Shown here piece after piece: positions 1 to 5,565 of a stretch of DNA of 8,633 nt. The stretch spans positions 1-8,633 of the forward strand of contig WLKU01000053.1 of NCBI GenBank assembly GCA_009701105.1. The letters are read 5' to 3'. The notes beneath the pieces were generated by a model, which was given only the letters and a program-made list of their open reading frames with translations, did not search any database and was not told the DNA's origin. This DNA comes from Actinomycetota bacterium. Lineage in GTDB: Bacteria > Actinomycetota > Acidimicrobiia > Acidimicrobiales > Ilumatobacteraceae. Position 1 is the stretch's first letter. The number at the start of each line of letters is the position of its first letter. Position numbers and translations under genes: made by a program.

Positions 1-783
1 AAGTGCAAGAGCCACGGTTGCTCGGCGAACACGATCATTTTCGCTCACCACGTGCAGTGCGCGTCGTCGCAAGATGTCATTATCGATGTTGTGCACGCTG
101 CCTACTTCGGCCAAGCGCAACGGGCCAATGTGTTGCTCTGCCTTTTCACATTGTGCAACGCGATCAGAATATGCACTCGATGCAAGTTGTCGATGTGCAA
201 CAAATTGCACATAGATGTTTACATCGTGCGGAATTTCAATTGGGCTGACTAGCAACGAGTGACAATCAATTAGAAGAGCGCTTCCGGCTACTCCGGAGGC
301 ACAAGCAAGTTGATCCATGATTCCGCAGGGAACACCAGTTGCGGTGTGCTCTGCGCGGCGACAGAGTTGTGCCAGTTCGAGCGGTGTGAGAGCGGGAAGT
401 TCGTTGACTTGGCGCAGCATGAGTGCAGTGCCGAGTTCGAGCGCCGCACTTGAAGAAAGGCCGCCACCAAGCGGAAGCGTTGTCGACACCGACCCAGAAA
501 AACCGCGCTTTACATTCATCTGAGCAGCAACTCCTGTGACGTATCGACCCCATGCGGGCACGGTCGATGCTGGATCAACTATGGGAAGTTTGCAGTTGAG
601 TTTGTCGGGCTGATCCGCGCTATTGAGATGTATCGCTGCTGCAATTGGCTTTGCAGTGATGGTGGTGTATCTGTCGATTGCCATCGGCAAGACCATTCCA
701 CCGGTGTAGTCGGTGTGGTCTCCAATCAAATTGACACGACCTGGCGACCGCACACTCGTAGTTTTGCCTGCCCCAACCCCCAT
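1..783 (-). CDS. galK: Galactokinase (GHMP kinase), partial at C-terminus
   Basis: Phosphorylates alpha-D-galactose at C1 with ATP, the entry step of the cytoplasmic Leloir pathway. I translated 261 codons from the ATG at 783 down to the left window edge without meeting a stop, so the C-terminal part is missing. Seen: the galactokinase signature PGRVNLIGDHTDY at residues 14-26, the GHMP ATP-binding motif PLGGGLSSSAALE at 104-116, the CGIMDQ segment at 153-158 carrying the expected catalytic Asp157, and the family-typical pattern L-A-S-S-x-Y-x-x-R-x-x-x-C-E at about 200-213. The N-terminus is short: only 13 residues precede PGRVN, against about 23 in E. coli GalK. The usual sugar-contacting Glu of GEHTDY is Asp here. 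The start has no Shine-Dalgarno sequence, but a TATATT hexamer lies 7 nt upstream. It is divergent from the hydrolase operon. A related GHMP sugar kinase with another substrate cannot be fully excluded. Confidence 0.93.
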   Translation of the reverse strand, partial: MGVGAGKTTSVRSPGRVNLIGDHTDYTGGMVLPMAIDRYTTITAKPIAAAIHLNSADQPDKLNCKLPIVDPASTVPAWGRYVTGVAAQMNVKRGFSGSVSTTLPLGGGLSSSAALELGTALMLRQVNELPALTPLELAQLCRRAEHTATGVPCGIMDQLACASGVAGSALLIDCHSLLVSPIEIPHDVNIYVQFVAHRQLASSAYSDRVAQCEKAEQHIGPLRLAEVGSVHNIDNDILRRRALHVVSENDRVRRATVALAL

Positions 784-886
784 AAAAGTAAATATACATA
801 GAGTTATCTCGTTATTCCGTGAGTTAAATAATTCTTCAACGAAACTCAAGTTGTGCCAACAGGGTGTGAGCGGTGAGAATGGTGCA
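784..886. promoter_or_regulatory. Divergent promoter region galK / hydrolase operon
   Basis: This 103-nt AT-rich spacer separates two divergent start codons and must hold the promoters for both directions unless they lie inside the genes. For the plus strand a TAAATA at 825-830 is a possible -10, but no good -35 accompanies it. GGTGAG at 872-877 is a plausible ribosome binding site 9 nt before the ATG at 887. I see no clear operator palindrome. Confidence 0.4.
791..796 (-). promoter_or_regulatory. Candidate -10 element for leaderless galK
   Basis: On the minus strand the hexamer TATATT is followed by 7 nt and then the galK ATG, which places the expected transcription start within a base or so of the start codon. 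No Shine-Dalgarno sequence lies in between. This geometry is common for leaderless genes in Actinobacteria. There is no convincing -35 hexamer. Confidence 0.4.
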
Positions 887-1783
887 ATGTCAAAAGCCTC
901 GTTCACATCTACCGACAATCGCCAGATCGAATTGGAGTACGACCACTTCGGTGACCCATCTCATCCAGCCTTGCTCCTCATCATGGGTTTCACTGCTCAG
1001 ATGGTTGCGTGGGAAGAAGAGTTTTGCCTCTTACTTGCAAGCCGTGGTCACTTCGTTATTCGCTTCGACAATCGCGATTGCGGCTTGAGCACCAAGTTGC
1101 AGGGCGTGCCGAGTAATTCTGATGCTGTCATCATGGCTGCCATGATGGAAACTGAAATGCCACAAGTTGCGTACACACTTGTTGACATGGCGGGTGATGC
1201 GGCCAAACTTCTTGATCACCTCAACATTGAACGTGCCCACATCATGGGTGCATCGATGGGTGGCATGATCGCCCAAACATTTGCCATCAACTATCCGCAT
1301 CGCACCAAGACACTGATCTCTATCATGAGCCAGCCGGGTGAAACGACAGTTGGTCAAGCAACTCCTGAAGCCATGGCACTGATCGTTACGCCTGCGCCAA
1401 GCACACGCGATGAATATATTGCGTTTGCTCCCAACTGGCAGTTGTGGCAAAGCAAGAAGTATCGCAGTGACGAAATTTCGCGCCGTAACGCAATTCGTGA
1501 CTTTGATCGCAGCAATTATCCGGAAGGTGGTCCGCGTCAAATGGCGGCCATCTATGCAAGCGGTAGCAGGGCAGAGGGTTTGCAACAACTGAGCATGCCC
1601 GCGCTCGTCATCCACGGTACCGACGACCAACTGATTACGCCAAGCGGTGGCGAGCGCACTGCCGAACTTATTCCCAATTCCACCTTGCTGATGGTTGACG
1701 ACATGGGCCACGACATGCCCAAGCCACTATGGCCAATGTATGTTGACGCCATCACCAAACACACATCACTCGTCACCGCATAA
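887..1783 (+). CDS. Alpha/beta hydrolase (RdmC-like fold family)
   Basis: A 298-residue serine hydrolase or esterase of the alpha/beta-hydrolase fold, probably cytoplasmic because no signal peptide is visible. The nucleophile elbow GASMGG puts the catalytic Ser at 123. HGTDDQLI at 243-250 supplies the acid (Asp247), and MGHDMP at 273-278 supplies His275. GFTAQM at 34-39 is the oxyanion-hole region, and [10 protein letters not shown] at 59-68 is the conserved strand that follows it. The overall pattern resembles aclacinomycin methylesterase RdmC and its many uncharacterised actinobacterial relatives. The frame is open further upstream (to an ATG at 713), but that stretch overlaps galK and lacks homology, whereas ATG 887 has GGTGAG 9 nt before it and starts just ahead of the conserved fold. 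It is the first gene of the operon, with the racemase ATG 8 nt beyond its stop. The substrate is unknown. An ester or thioester linked to the acyl-CoA step downstream is inference. Confidence 0.9.
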   Translation: MSKASFTSTDNRQIELEYDHFGDPSHPALLLIMGFTAQMVAWEEEFCLLLASRGHFVIRFDNRDCGLSTKLQGVPSNSDAVIMAAMMETEMPQVAYTLVDMAGDAAKLLDHLNIERAHIMGASMGGMIAQTFAINYPHRTKTLISIMSQPGETTVGQATPEAMALIVTPAPSTRDEYIAFAPNWQLWQSKKYRSDEISRRNAIRDFDRSNYPEGGPRQMAAIYASGSRAEGLQQLSMPALVIHGTDDQLITPSGGERTAELIPNSTLLMVDDMGHDMPKPLWPMYVDAITKHTSLVTA

Positions 1784-1791
1784 GTTTTCTG

Positions 1792-2973
1792 ATGACTAAA
1801 GGACCACTCAGCGGTTACCGGATTATCGAGATTGCAGGGATTGGGCCTGGGCCTTTTGCAGCAATGATGCTGGCCGACATGGGCGCTGAAGTAATTCGTG
1901 TTGAGCGCGCACAATCGGTGCGCGGTCAGGCGCCAGAGAGTGCGCACTGGGACGTGTTGTTGCGTGGTCGACGCAATGTTGCCATTGATCTCAAGAATCC
2001 AGATGGTGTTGAGGCGTTGTTGTCATTGGTGGAGCATGCCGATGCGTTGATCGAAGGATTTCGCCCGGGAGTAATGGAGCGACTCGGAATTGGGCCAGAT
2101 GTTTGTGTTGCGCGCAATCCAAAGCTTGTGTTTGGGCGCATGACCGGTTGGGGCCAAGAGGGACCATACGCATCATCTGCCGGTCACGACATCAACTACA
2201 TCTCGCTTGCGGGCGCTCTCGCACATTTTTCTCGTGCGGGTGAAGCACCAGTACCACCATTAAATATGGTTGGCGACTTTGGTGGCGGCGGAATGTTTTT
2301 GGCCTACGGAGTCGTCTGCGCGTTACTCGAAGCTCAAAAGAGTGGCAAGGGTCAAGTGGTTGACACCGCAATGGTTGATGGGTCTGCGGTATTGATGAGC
2401 ATGTTCTGGGCGATGAAGAACATCGGAATTTTTGATGAAAACAAGCCAGGCACAAACCTGCTTGACACTGGAGCGCATTTTTATGATGTGTTCGAATGCA
2501 GCGACGGCAAGTATGTTTCGATTGGCAGCATCGAGCCACAGTTTTATGCACTGCTGCTTGAAAAGACCGGACTCGCCGACGACCCTGCATTTGCAAAACA
2601 GATGGATGCATCACAGTGGCCAGTGCTCAAAATAAAACTTGCTGATGTGATGCGCACAAAGACTTCAGCACAGTGGTGCAAGATCATGGAAGGCACCGAT
2701 GTGTGCTTTGCACCCGTGCTCACGATGAGTGAAGCAGCCAAGCATCCGCACAACGTTGCTCGCCAAACATTTATTGAAGTTGATGGGGTTACACAGCCAG
2801 CACCGGCACCTCGTTTTTCGCGCACTGCAACTGCGTTGCCGACTGCACCAGCACATGCCGGCCAGCATTCACGTGCAGTGTTGGCCGACTGGGGTTTTGA
2901 TGCAGACCGCATTTCTGCATTGATTGCAAGTGGCGCTGTAGCGGACGGATCGTCAAAGGACGCAAAAAAATAA
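1792..2973 (+). CDS. Alpha-methylacyl-CoA racemase (CaiB/BaiF family III)
   Basis: A 393-residue member of the CaiB/BaiF family. Family members either transfer CoA between acids or, in the AMACR branch, epimerise 2-methylacyl-CoA thioesters so that (2R)-branched acyl-CoAs can enter beta-oxidation. The sequence favours the racemase branch. GHDINY gives His132, [10 protein letters not shown] gives Asp162, and GSIEPQFY gives Glu248, which correspond to the catalytic His126, Asp156 and Glu241 of the Mycobacterium tuberculosis racemase MCR. The N-terminus ([18 protein letters not shown], residues 5-22) is the typical CoA-binding start, and GAEVIRVE at 31-38 follows it. The length is normal for the family. 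It is the second gene of the operon. Its TAA stop shares one base with the ATG of the deacetylase gene (TAATG), indicating coupled translation. A role in catabolism of branched fatty acids or sterol side chains is inferred from the family; no other beta-oxidation gene lies in view. Confidence 0.9.
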   Translation: MTKGPLSGYRIIEIAGIGPGPFAAMMLADMGAEVIRVERAQSVRGQAPESAHWDVLLRGRRNVAIDLKNPDGVEALLSLVEHADALIEGFRPGVMERLGIGPDVCVARNPKLVFGRMTGWGQEGPYASSAGHDINYISLAGALAHFSRAGEAPVPPLNMVGDFGGGGMFLAYGVVCALLEAQKSGKGQVVDTAMVDGSAVLMSMFWAMKNIGIFDENKPGTNLLDTGAHFYDVFECSDGKYVSIGSIEPQFYALLLEKTGLADDPAFAKQMDASQWPVLKIKLADVMRTKTSAQWCKIMEGTDVCFAPVLTMSEAAKHPHNVARQTFIEVDGVTQPAPAPRFSRTATALPTAPAHAGQHSRAVLADWGFDADRISALIASGAVADGSSKDAKK

Positions 2974-3782
2974 TGAGCACAGTCGTCGCTTTTCACGCCC
3001 ATCCAGATGACGAGAGTTTGATCATGGGCGGCTCGCTCGCTCGCGCATCTGCAGAGGGACACCGGGTCGTGCTCGTTGTTGCCACTAATGGCGATCACGG
3101 GCAAATTCCGGATGACCTTGCGCCAGGAGAGACGTTGATGGATCGCCGCAAGCGTGAAACGCAGGCATCGTGCGATGTGCTTGGCATTCATCGACTCGTG
3201 TGGCTTGGATATTGCGACTCGGGCATGACTGGGTGGGAGCAAAATAGTTTGCCAGGAGCATTTGTTGCAGCGGATGTAGAAGAGGCAGCACAGCGACTTG
3301 CCGACGTGTTGATCGAAGAACGCGCCGATGTTGTAACCGTGTATGACTGGCACGGCAATTACGGACACCCCGATCACATTCAGGTGCACAAAGTGGGGCA
3401 TCGCGCTGCAGCGATTGCTGGCACCAAAAATGTTTTTGAAACGACAATGAATCGAGATCATTTTCGAATGGTCTACGAAATGGCAAAGGAGCATGCTGCA
3501 CAATTGCCTGACGGTGTTGCACCAGACGACTTCAATCCGGATGGGCCAGCCGACGACGGCAACCCGATGGGTGAGCCAGCAAACGTGATTTCGCACCGCG
3601 TTGATGTGAGAGAGTATTCAGACCTCAAGCGCCAGGCAATTGCCTGTCATGTAAGCCAAGTGACTGACGCAAGTTTTCTTGGCAACATGAGTCCAGAAGT
3701 ATTCCAGATGACGTTTGGTCACGAGTGGTTCATCAAAGTCGGCGAGAGCGGTCCTCCGCGAGACGCCTGGCTCTTCGACTAG
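2973..3782 (+). CDS. PIG-L family zinc deacetylase (MshB/Mca-like)
   Basis: A 269-residue LmbE/PIG-L enzyme, a family that removes acyl groups from N-acyl glucosamine-type amides using zinc. Seen: HAHPDDES at residues 8-15 with the metal/base residues His10, Asp12 and Asp13; ATNGDHG at 37-43; WLGYCDSGM at 77-85, matching the DSGM segment of the mycothiol enzymes MshB and Mca; and GHPDHIQVH at 131-139, which brings the third metal ligand. The C-terminal part (AIACHVSQ at 222-229, FGHEWF at 248-253) is also family-typical. The ATG overlaps the racemase stop by one base. A purine-rich AAAGGA lies about 12 nt upstream inside the racemase gene. Whether this is MshB (mycothiol biosynthesis), Mca (detoxification of mycothiol conjugates) or a deacetylase for another substrate cannot be read from sequence alone. 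Being in an operon with acyl-CoA and phosphatase genes argues mildly against the housekeeping MshB. Confidence 0.9.
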   Translation: MSTVVAFHAHPDDESLIMGGSLARASAEGHRVVLVVATNGDHGQIPDDLAPGETLMDRRKRETQASCDVLGIHRLVWLGYCDSGMTGWEQNSLPGAFVAADVEEAAQRLADVLIEERADVVTVYDWHGNYGHPDHIQVHKVGHRAAAIAGTKNVFETTMNRDHFRMVYEMAKEHAAQLPDGVAPDDFNPDGPADDGNPMGEPANVISHRVDVREYSDLKRQAIACHVSQVTDASFLGNMSPEVFQMTFGHEWFIKVGESGPPRDAWLFD

Positions 3783-3802
3783 CGAATAGAAAACGAACAG
3801 CG

Positions 3803-4357
3803 ATGACACGTATATATATGGTTCGACATGGTCGAGCGTCGGCGGGTTGGGACACAGCACTCGATCCAGGTTTGGATGAACTTGGGCAAGCACAGGCCCA
3901 GGAAGCAGCAGTTGAGATGCAGTCGCTGCAACTCGGCAACATAATCACGAGCCCGTTATTGCGTTGTCAACAAACTGCAGCGCCATTGGCGCAAATGTGG
4001 AATGTGGTGCCGCAGGTGTGTGCCGAGGTTTCTGAAATACCTTCGCCCAAGGGTGTTGCAATGAGTGACCGCATTGTTTGGTTGCGCCAAGCAATGCAAG
4101 GCACGTGGAGCGAACTTGGTTCTGACTACGTTGCATATCGTGATTGCATCACGGATTTTGTTCGTGGCATGCAAACCGACACGGTTATTTTTAGTCACTT
4201 CATTGCGATCAACGCGGTGATCGGTGGCGTTCTTGGTGATGATCGGCTCGTGATTCGCAGTCTCGACAATTGTTCGATCACGGTTTTTGAACGCGATGCA
4301 ACCGGAAATCTTTCACTCGTGCAAGGCGGCCACGAGGCTGACACGTTGATCCGCTAG
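3803..4357 (+). CDS. Histidine phosphatase family protein
   Basis: A 184-residue phosphoglycerate-mutase-like phosphatase that works through a phosphohistidine intermediate. MVRHGRAS at residues 6-13 carries the catalytic RHG with nucleophile His9. SPLLRCQQTA at 50-59 gives the phosphate-binding Arg54, EIP at 78-80 sits where the proton donor is expected, and FSHFIAIN at 130-137 brings the second catalytic His132. The compact size fits the SixA/CobC-like small members rather than true phosphoglycerate mutase. An earlier in-frame ATG at 3725 lies inside the deacetylase gene and would add 26 unconserved residues, so I use ATG 3803, which begins directly at the fold's first strand. The start has no strong Shine-Dalgarno sequence. 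It is the fourth gene of the operon, 20 nt after the deacetylase. The substrate is unknown. In acyl-CoA gene clusters of Actinobacteria such phosphatases often accompany CoA-linked enzymes, which is context and not proof. Confidence 0.88.
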   Translation: MTRIYMVRHGRASAGWDTALDPGLDELGQAQAQEAAVEMQSLQLGNIITSPLLRCQQTAAPLAQMWNVVPQVCAEVSEIPSPKGVAMSDRIVWLRQAMQGTWSELGSDYVAYRDCITDFVRGMQTDTVIFSHFIAINAVIGGVLGDDRLVIRSLDNCSITVFERDATGNLSLVQGGHEADTLIR

Positions 4358-4369
4358 ATTTAAAGAGTC

Positions 4370-4747
4370 ATGGACGCAACGACGCTTACCAATCTGCATA
4401 CAAGTTGGGCTTGGGTTGTGATTATTGGAAATGCACTTGCCGGCATTTGGGCATTGAGCGCACACAAAGTTGTTGCCCTGCGAAGTCGTGCCCTGTGGTG
4501 GTTTACGGTATGCACGCAACTCAGTGTGTTTATTCAAGTGATTCTTGGTGTGATCATGGTCAACCGAGACAAGCTTGAGTTTCCGCAGTTTCATGCGTTC
4601 TACGGTTTTGTTGCAATCATCGCGATTGCAATCATCTACTCATACCGCGCACAACTGAAGAGCCGTGTGTATTTGTTGTACGGATTCGGCGGCCTGTTTC
4701 TGATGGGCCTGTCAATTCGCGCGATGCTCGTTGGCCAAGCCGCCTAA
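4370..4747 (+). CDS. Small four-helix membrane protein, unknown function
   Basis: A 125-residue protein I do not recognise. Four hydrophobic segments are visible at about 12-30, 42-63, 74-91 and 99-119, joined by short loops with several Arg/Lys, so it is very likely an integral inner-membrane protein with both ends on the same side. His10, His32 and His75 lie at or near helix ends, and Trp14, Trp43 and Trp44 sit near the interface. A haem or metal ligand role for the histidines is conceivable but unsupported. There is no signal peptide apart from the first helix. AAAGAG lies just before the ATG. It begins 12 nt after the phosphatase stop in the same orientation, so it is probably the last gene of the operon. 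A 133-nt gap follows. The reading frame is well supported by its position and hydrophobic pattern; the function is not. Confidence 0.8.
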   Translation: MDATTLTNLHTSWAWVVIIGNALAGIWALSAHKVVALRSRALWWFTVCTQLSVFIQVILGVIMVNRDKLEFPQFHAFYGFVAIIAIAIIYSYRAQLKSRVYLLYGFGGLFLMGLSIRAMLVGQAA

Positions 4748-4880
4748 CTTTTTCTGCCGCAGTCCGCCTAATCGCCTAATTGGCGTACACATTGAATTAA
4801 TCGCAGACTGATCGCTGCCTCTATTGCGTGTCTTTCTACGCCAATGCGTTGAATAGATTATAAGTGAGGCTAATATAACT
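4748..4880. other. Intergenic spacer with short inverted repeat
   Basis: A 133-nt gap between the membrane protein gene and the toxin gene. It holds the 13-nt near-palindrome CGCCTAATTGGCG at 4773-4785, preceded by a second copy of CGCCTAAT at 4765-4772. No T-run follows, so it is not a standard intrinsic terminator. It could be an operator or simply chance. The toxin promoter candidate lies at the right end. Confidence 0.35.
4849..4876 (+). promoter_or_regulatory. Candidate promoter of the higBA pair
   Basis: TTGAAT at 4849-4854 and TAATAT at 4871-4876 are separated by 16 nt and resemble -35 and -10 hexamers. The predicted start would fall at or just inside the toxin ATG (4881), implying a leaderless or nearly leaderless transcript. 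An alternative -10, TATAAG at 4859-4864, would leave a very short leader. TGAGG at 4865-4869 could act as a ribosome binding site only if transcription starts further upstream. Confidence 0.35.
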
Positions 4881-5252
4881 ATGTGGAGAATTCTGTACAT
4901 GCCCGAGTTCGAAGAGTGGCACACTTCGCTCACAAACGACGAACAGGATGCGCTCGATGTGCGATTGGAATTGGTGTCGCAACGGGGCCCAGTACTTGGT
5001 CGGCCTTATGTCGATCGAGTGCATCGATCGCGTCATCACAACATGAAGGAAATTCGTTTACCGAATGGCATCAGAGTGTTATTTGCTTTTGATATTCATC
5101 GCTCTGCAGTGTTGCTTATTGGTGGCAACAAAAGCGAACGCGATGGCAACAGCCCGACGTGGAATAGGTGGTACGAACGGATGATTCCAATTGCAGACCT
5201 AATTCTTGATCGCCACATTATGCAATTACGAAAAGAGGAGAGAAATGACTGA
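4881..5252 (+). CDS. higB: HigB-like toxin (RelE superfamily, Gp49-like)
   Basis: A 123-residue protein matching the phage Gp49-like/HigB branch of RelE-type toxins, which are mRNA interferases that cut mRNA on the translating ribosome. Features of the family: a Trp at position 2 of the first strand, EFEEWHTSL at residues 9-17, LGRPYVDRV at 39-47 followed by a basic stretch (Arg50, Arg51, His52, His53), MKEIRL at 55-60, RVLFAFD at 65-71, GGNKS at 81-85, and a final helix beginning IPIADLILDRH at 102-112. Length and architecture are complete, so it looks intact. The start at 4881 keeps the conserved Trp2; ATG 4899 would lose it. The antitoxin ATG lies 8 nt inside its 3' end, so the order is toxin first, as is usual for HigBA. 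The activity is inferred from the family. Confidence 0.88.
   Translation: MWRILYMPEFEEWHTSLTNDEQDALDVRLELVSQRGPVLGRPYVDRVHRSRHHNMKEIRLPNGIRVLFAFDIHRSAVLLIGGNKSERDGNSPTWNRWYERMIPIADLILDRHIMQLRKEERND
5012..5030. repeat. Perfect 7-bp inverted repeat inside higB
   Basis: CGATCGA at 5012-5018 and TCGATCG at 5024-5030 are exact reverse complements flanking a 5-nt loop GTGCA. In mRNA this would be a hairpin within the toxin coding sequence. Each arm is itself partly palindromic. It encodes conserved residues (VDRVHRS region), so it may be incidental. Confidence 0.45.
5235..5240 (+). promoter_or_regulatory. Ribosome binding site of higA
   Basis: GAGGAG ends 4 nt before ATG 5245 within a longer purine run. 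It is the strongest Shine-Dalgarno match in the plus-strand gene series. It selects ATG 5245 over the earlier in-frame ATG at 5206 and lies inside the toxin gene, which favours strong antitoxin translation. Confidence 0.75.
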
Positions 5253-5565
5253 AGCCCGTGAATATTCAAAAATTAGAAAGACATTGCGTAGCGATCCTGC
5301 CCGATCTCGTCGACTTGATGCTGGATACAAGAAACTTCTCAAAGAGTTTAGGCAACACAAATTGTGTGACTTGCGTAAGAGCCTCGAGATTACTCAGTGC
5401 GAACTTGCCAAGAATATGAACGTAACTCAGTCGACAATTTCACAGTTGGAGAATGGTGTCATTGAAATTTCATTAACGATGTTGCATTCATTGATCGACC
5501 ACATGGGCGGAGAACTCAAACTGTTGGCAGTTTTTGATGATCGAACGGTGCAGCTCGAAGTTTAA
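5245..5565 (+). CDS. higA: HigA-like antitoxin, XRE-type HTH
   Basis: A 106-residue DNA-binding antitoxin. A helix-turn-helix of the XRE/Cro-C1 type spans about residues 42-90. [18 protein letters not shown] (43-60) covers the first two helices, [11 protein letters not shown] (61-71) is the recognition helix, and [22 protein letters not shown] closes the domain. The first 40 residues are charged and helical and probably bind the toxin. As in known HigA proteins it should neutralise HigB and repress the shared promoter; both roles are inferred from the family. The strong GAGGAG site and the 8-nt overlap with the toxin support ATG 5245. Its TAA stop overlaps the stop codon of the opposing pckG, the two sharing TTAA at 5562-5565. 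There is no spacer or terminator between them. Confidence 0.88.
   Translation: MTEAREYSKIRKTLRSDPARSRRLDAGYKKLLKEFRQHKLCDLRKSLEITQCELAKNMNVTQSTISQLENGVIEISLTMLHSLIDHMGGELKLLAVFDDRTVQLEV

Noticed and set aside
3..523. Small open frames at the left end on both strands
   Set aside because: They lie in or opposite the galactokinase coding frame, which is continuous from 783 to 1 and explains the region fully.
713..886. Upstream extension of the hydrolase reading frame from ATG 713
   Set aside because: It lies antisense to the start of galK, its sequence shows no hydrolase-like features, and ATG 887 has a better ribosome binding site directly before the conserved fold.
1031..1711. 226-codon open frame antisense to the hydrolase
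   Set aside because: Shadow of a gene with clear catalytic motifs; the translated product shows no domain pattern.
2544..3596. 350-codon open frame on the minus strand across the racemase and deacetylase genes
   Set aside because: It spans two well-supported genes on the other strand, is rich in Cys, His and Arg, and resembles no family. It is a shadow frame.
3725..3802. Longer start for the histidine phosphatase
   Set aside because: It lies inside the 3' end of the deacetylase gene and adds an Arg-rich stretch before the first strand; family members begin right at the MxRIYMVRHG-type strand.
4773..4785. Intrinsic terminator after the five-gene operon
   Set aside because: The stem is only about 4 bp with an AT-rich loop, and no T-run follows.
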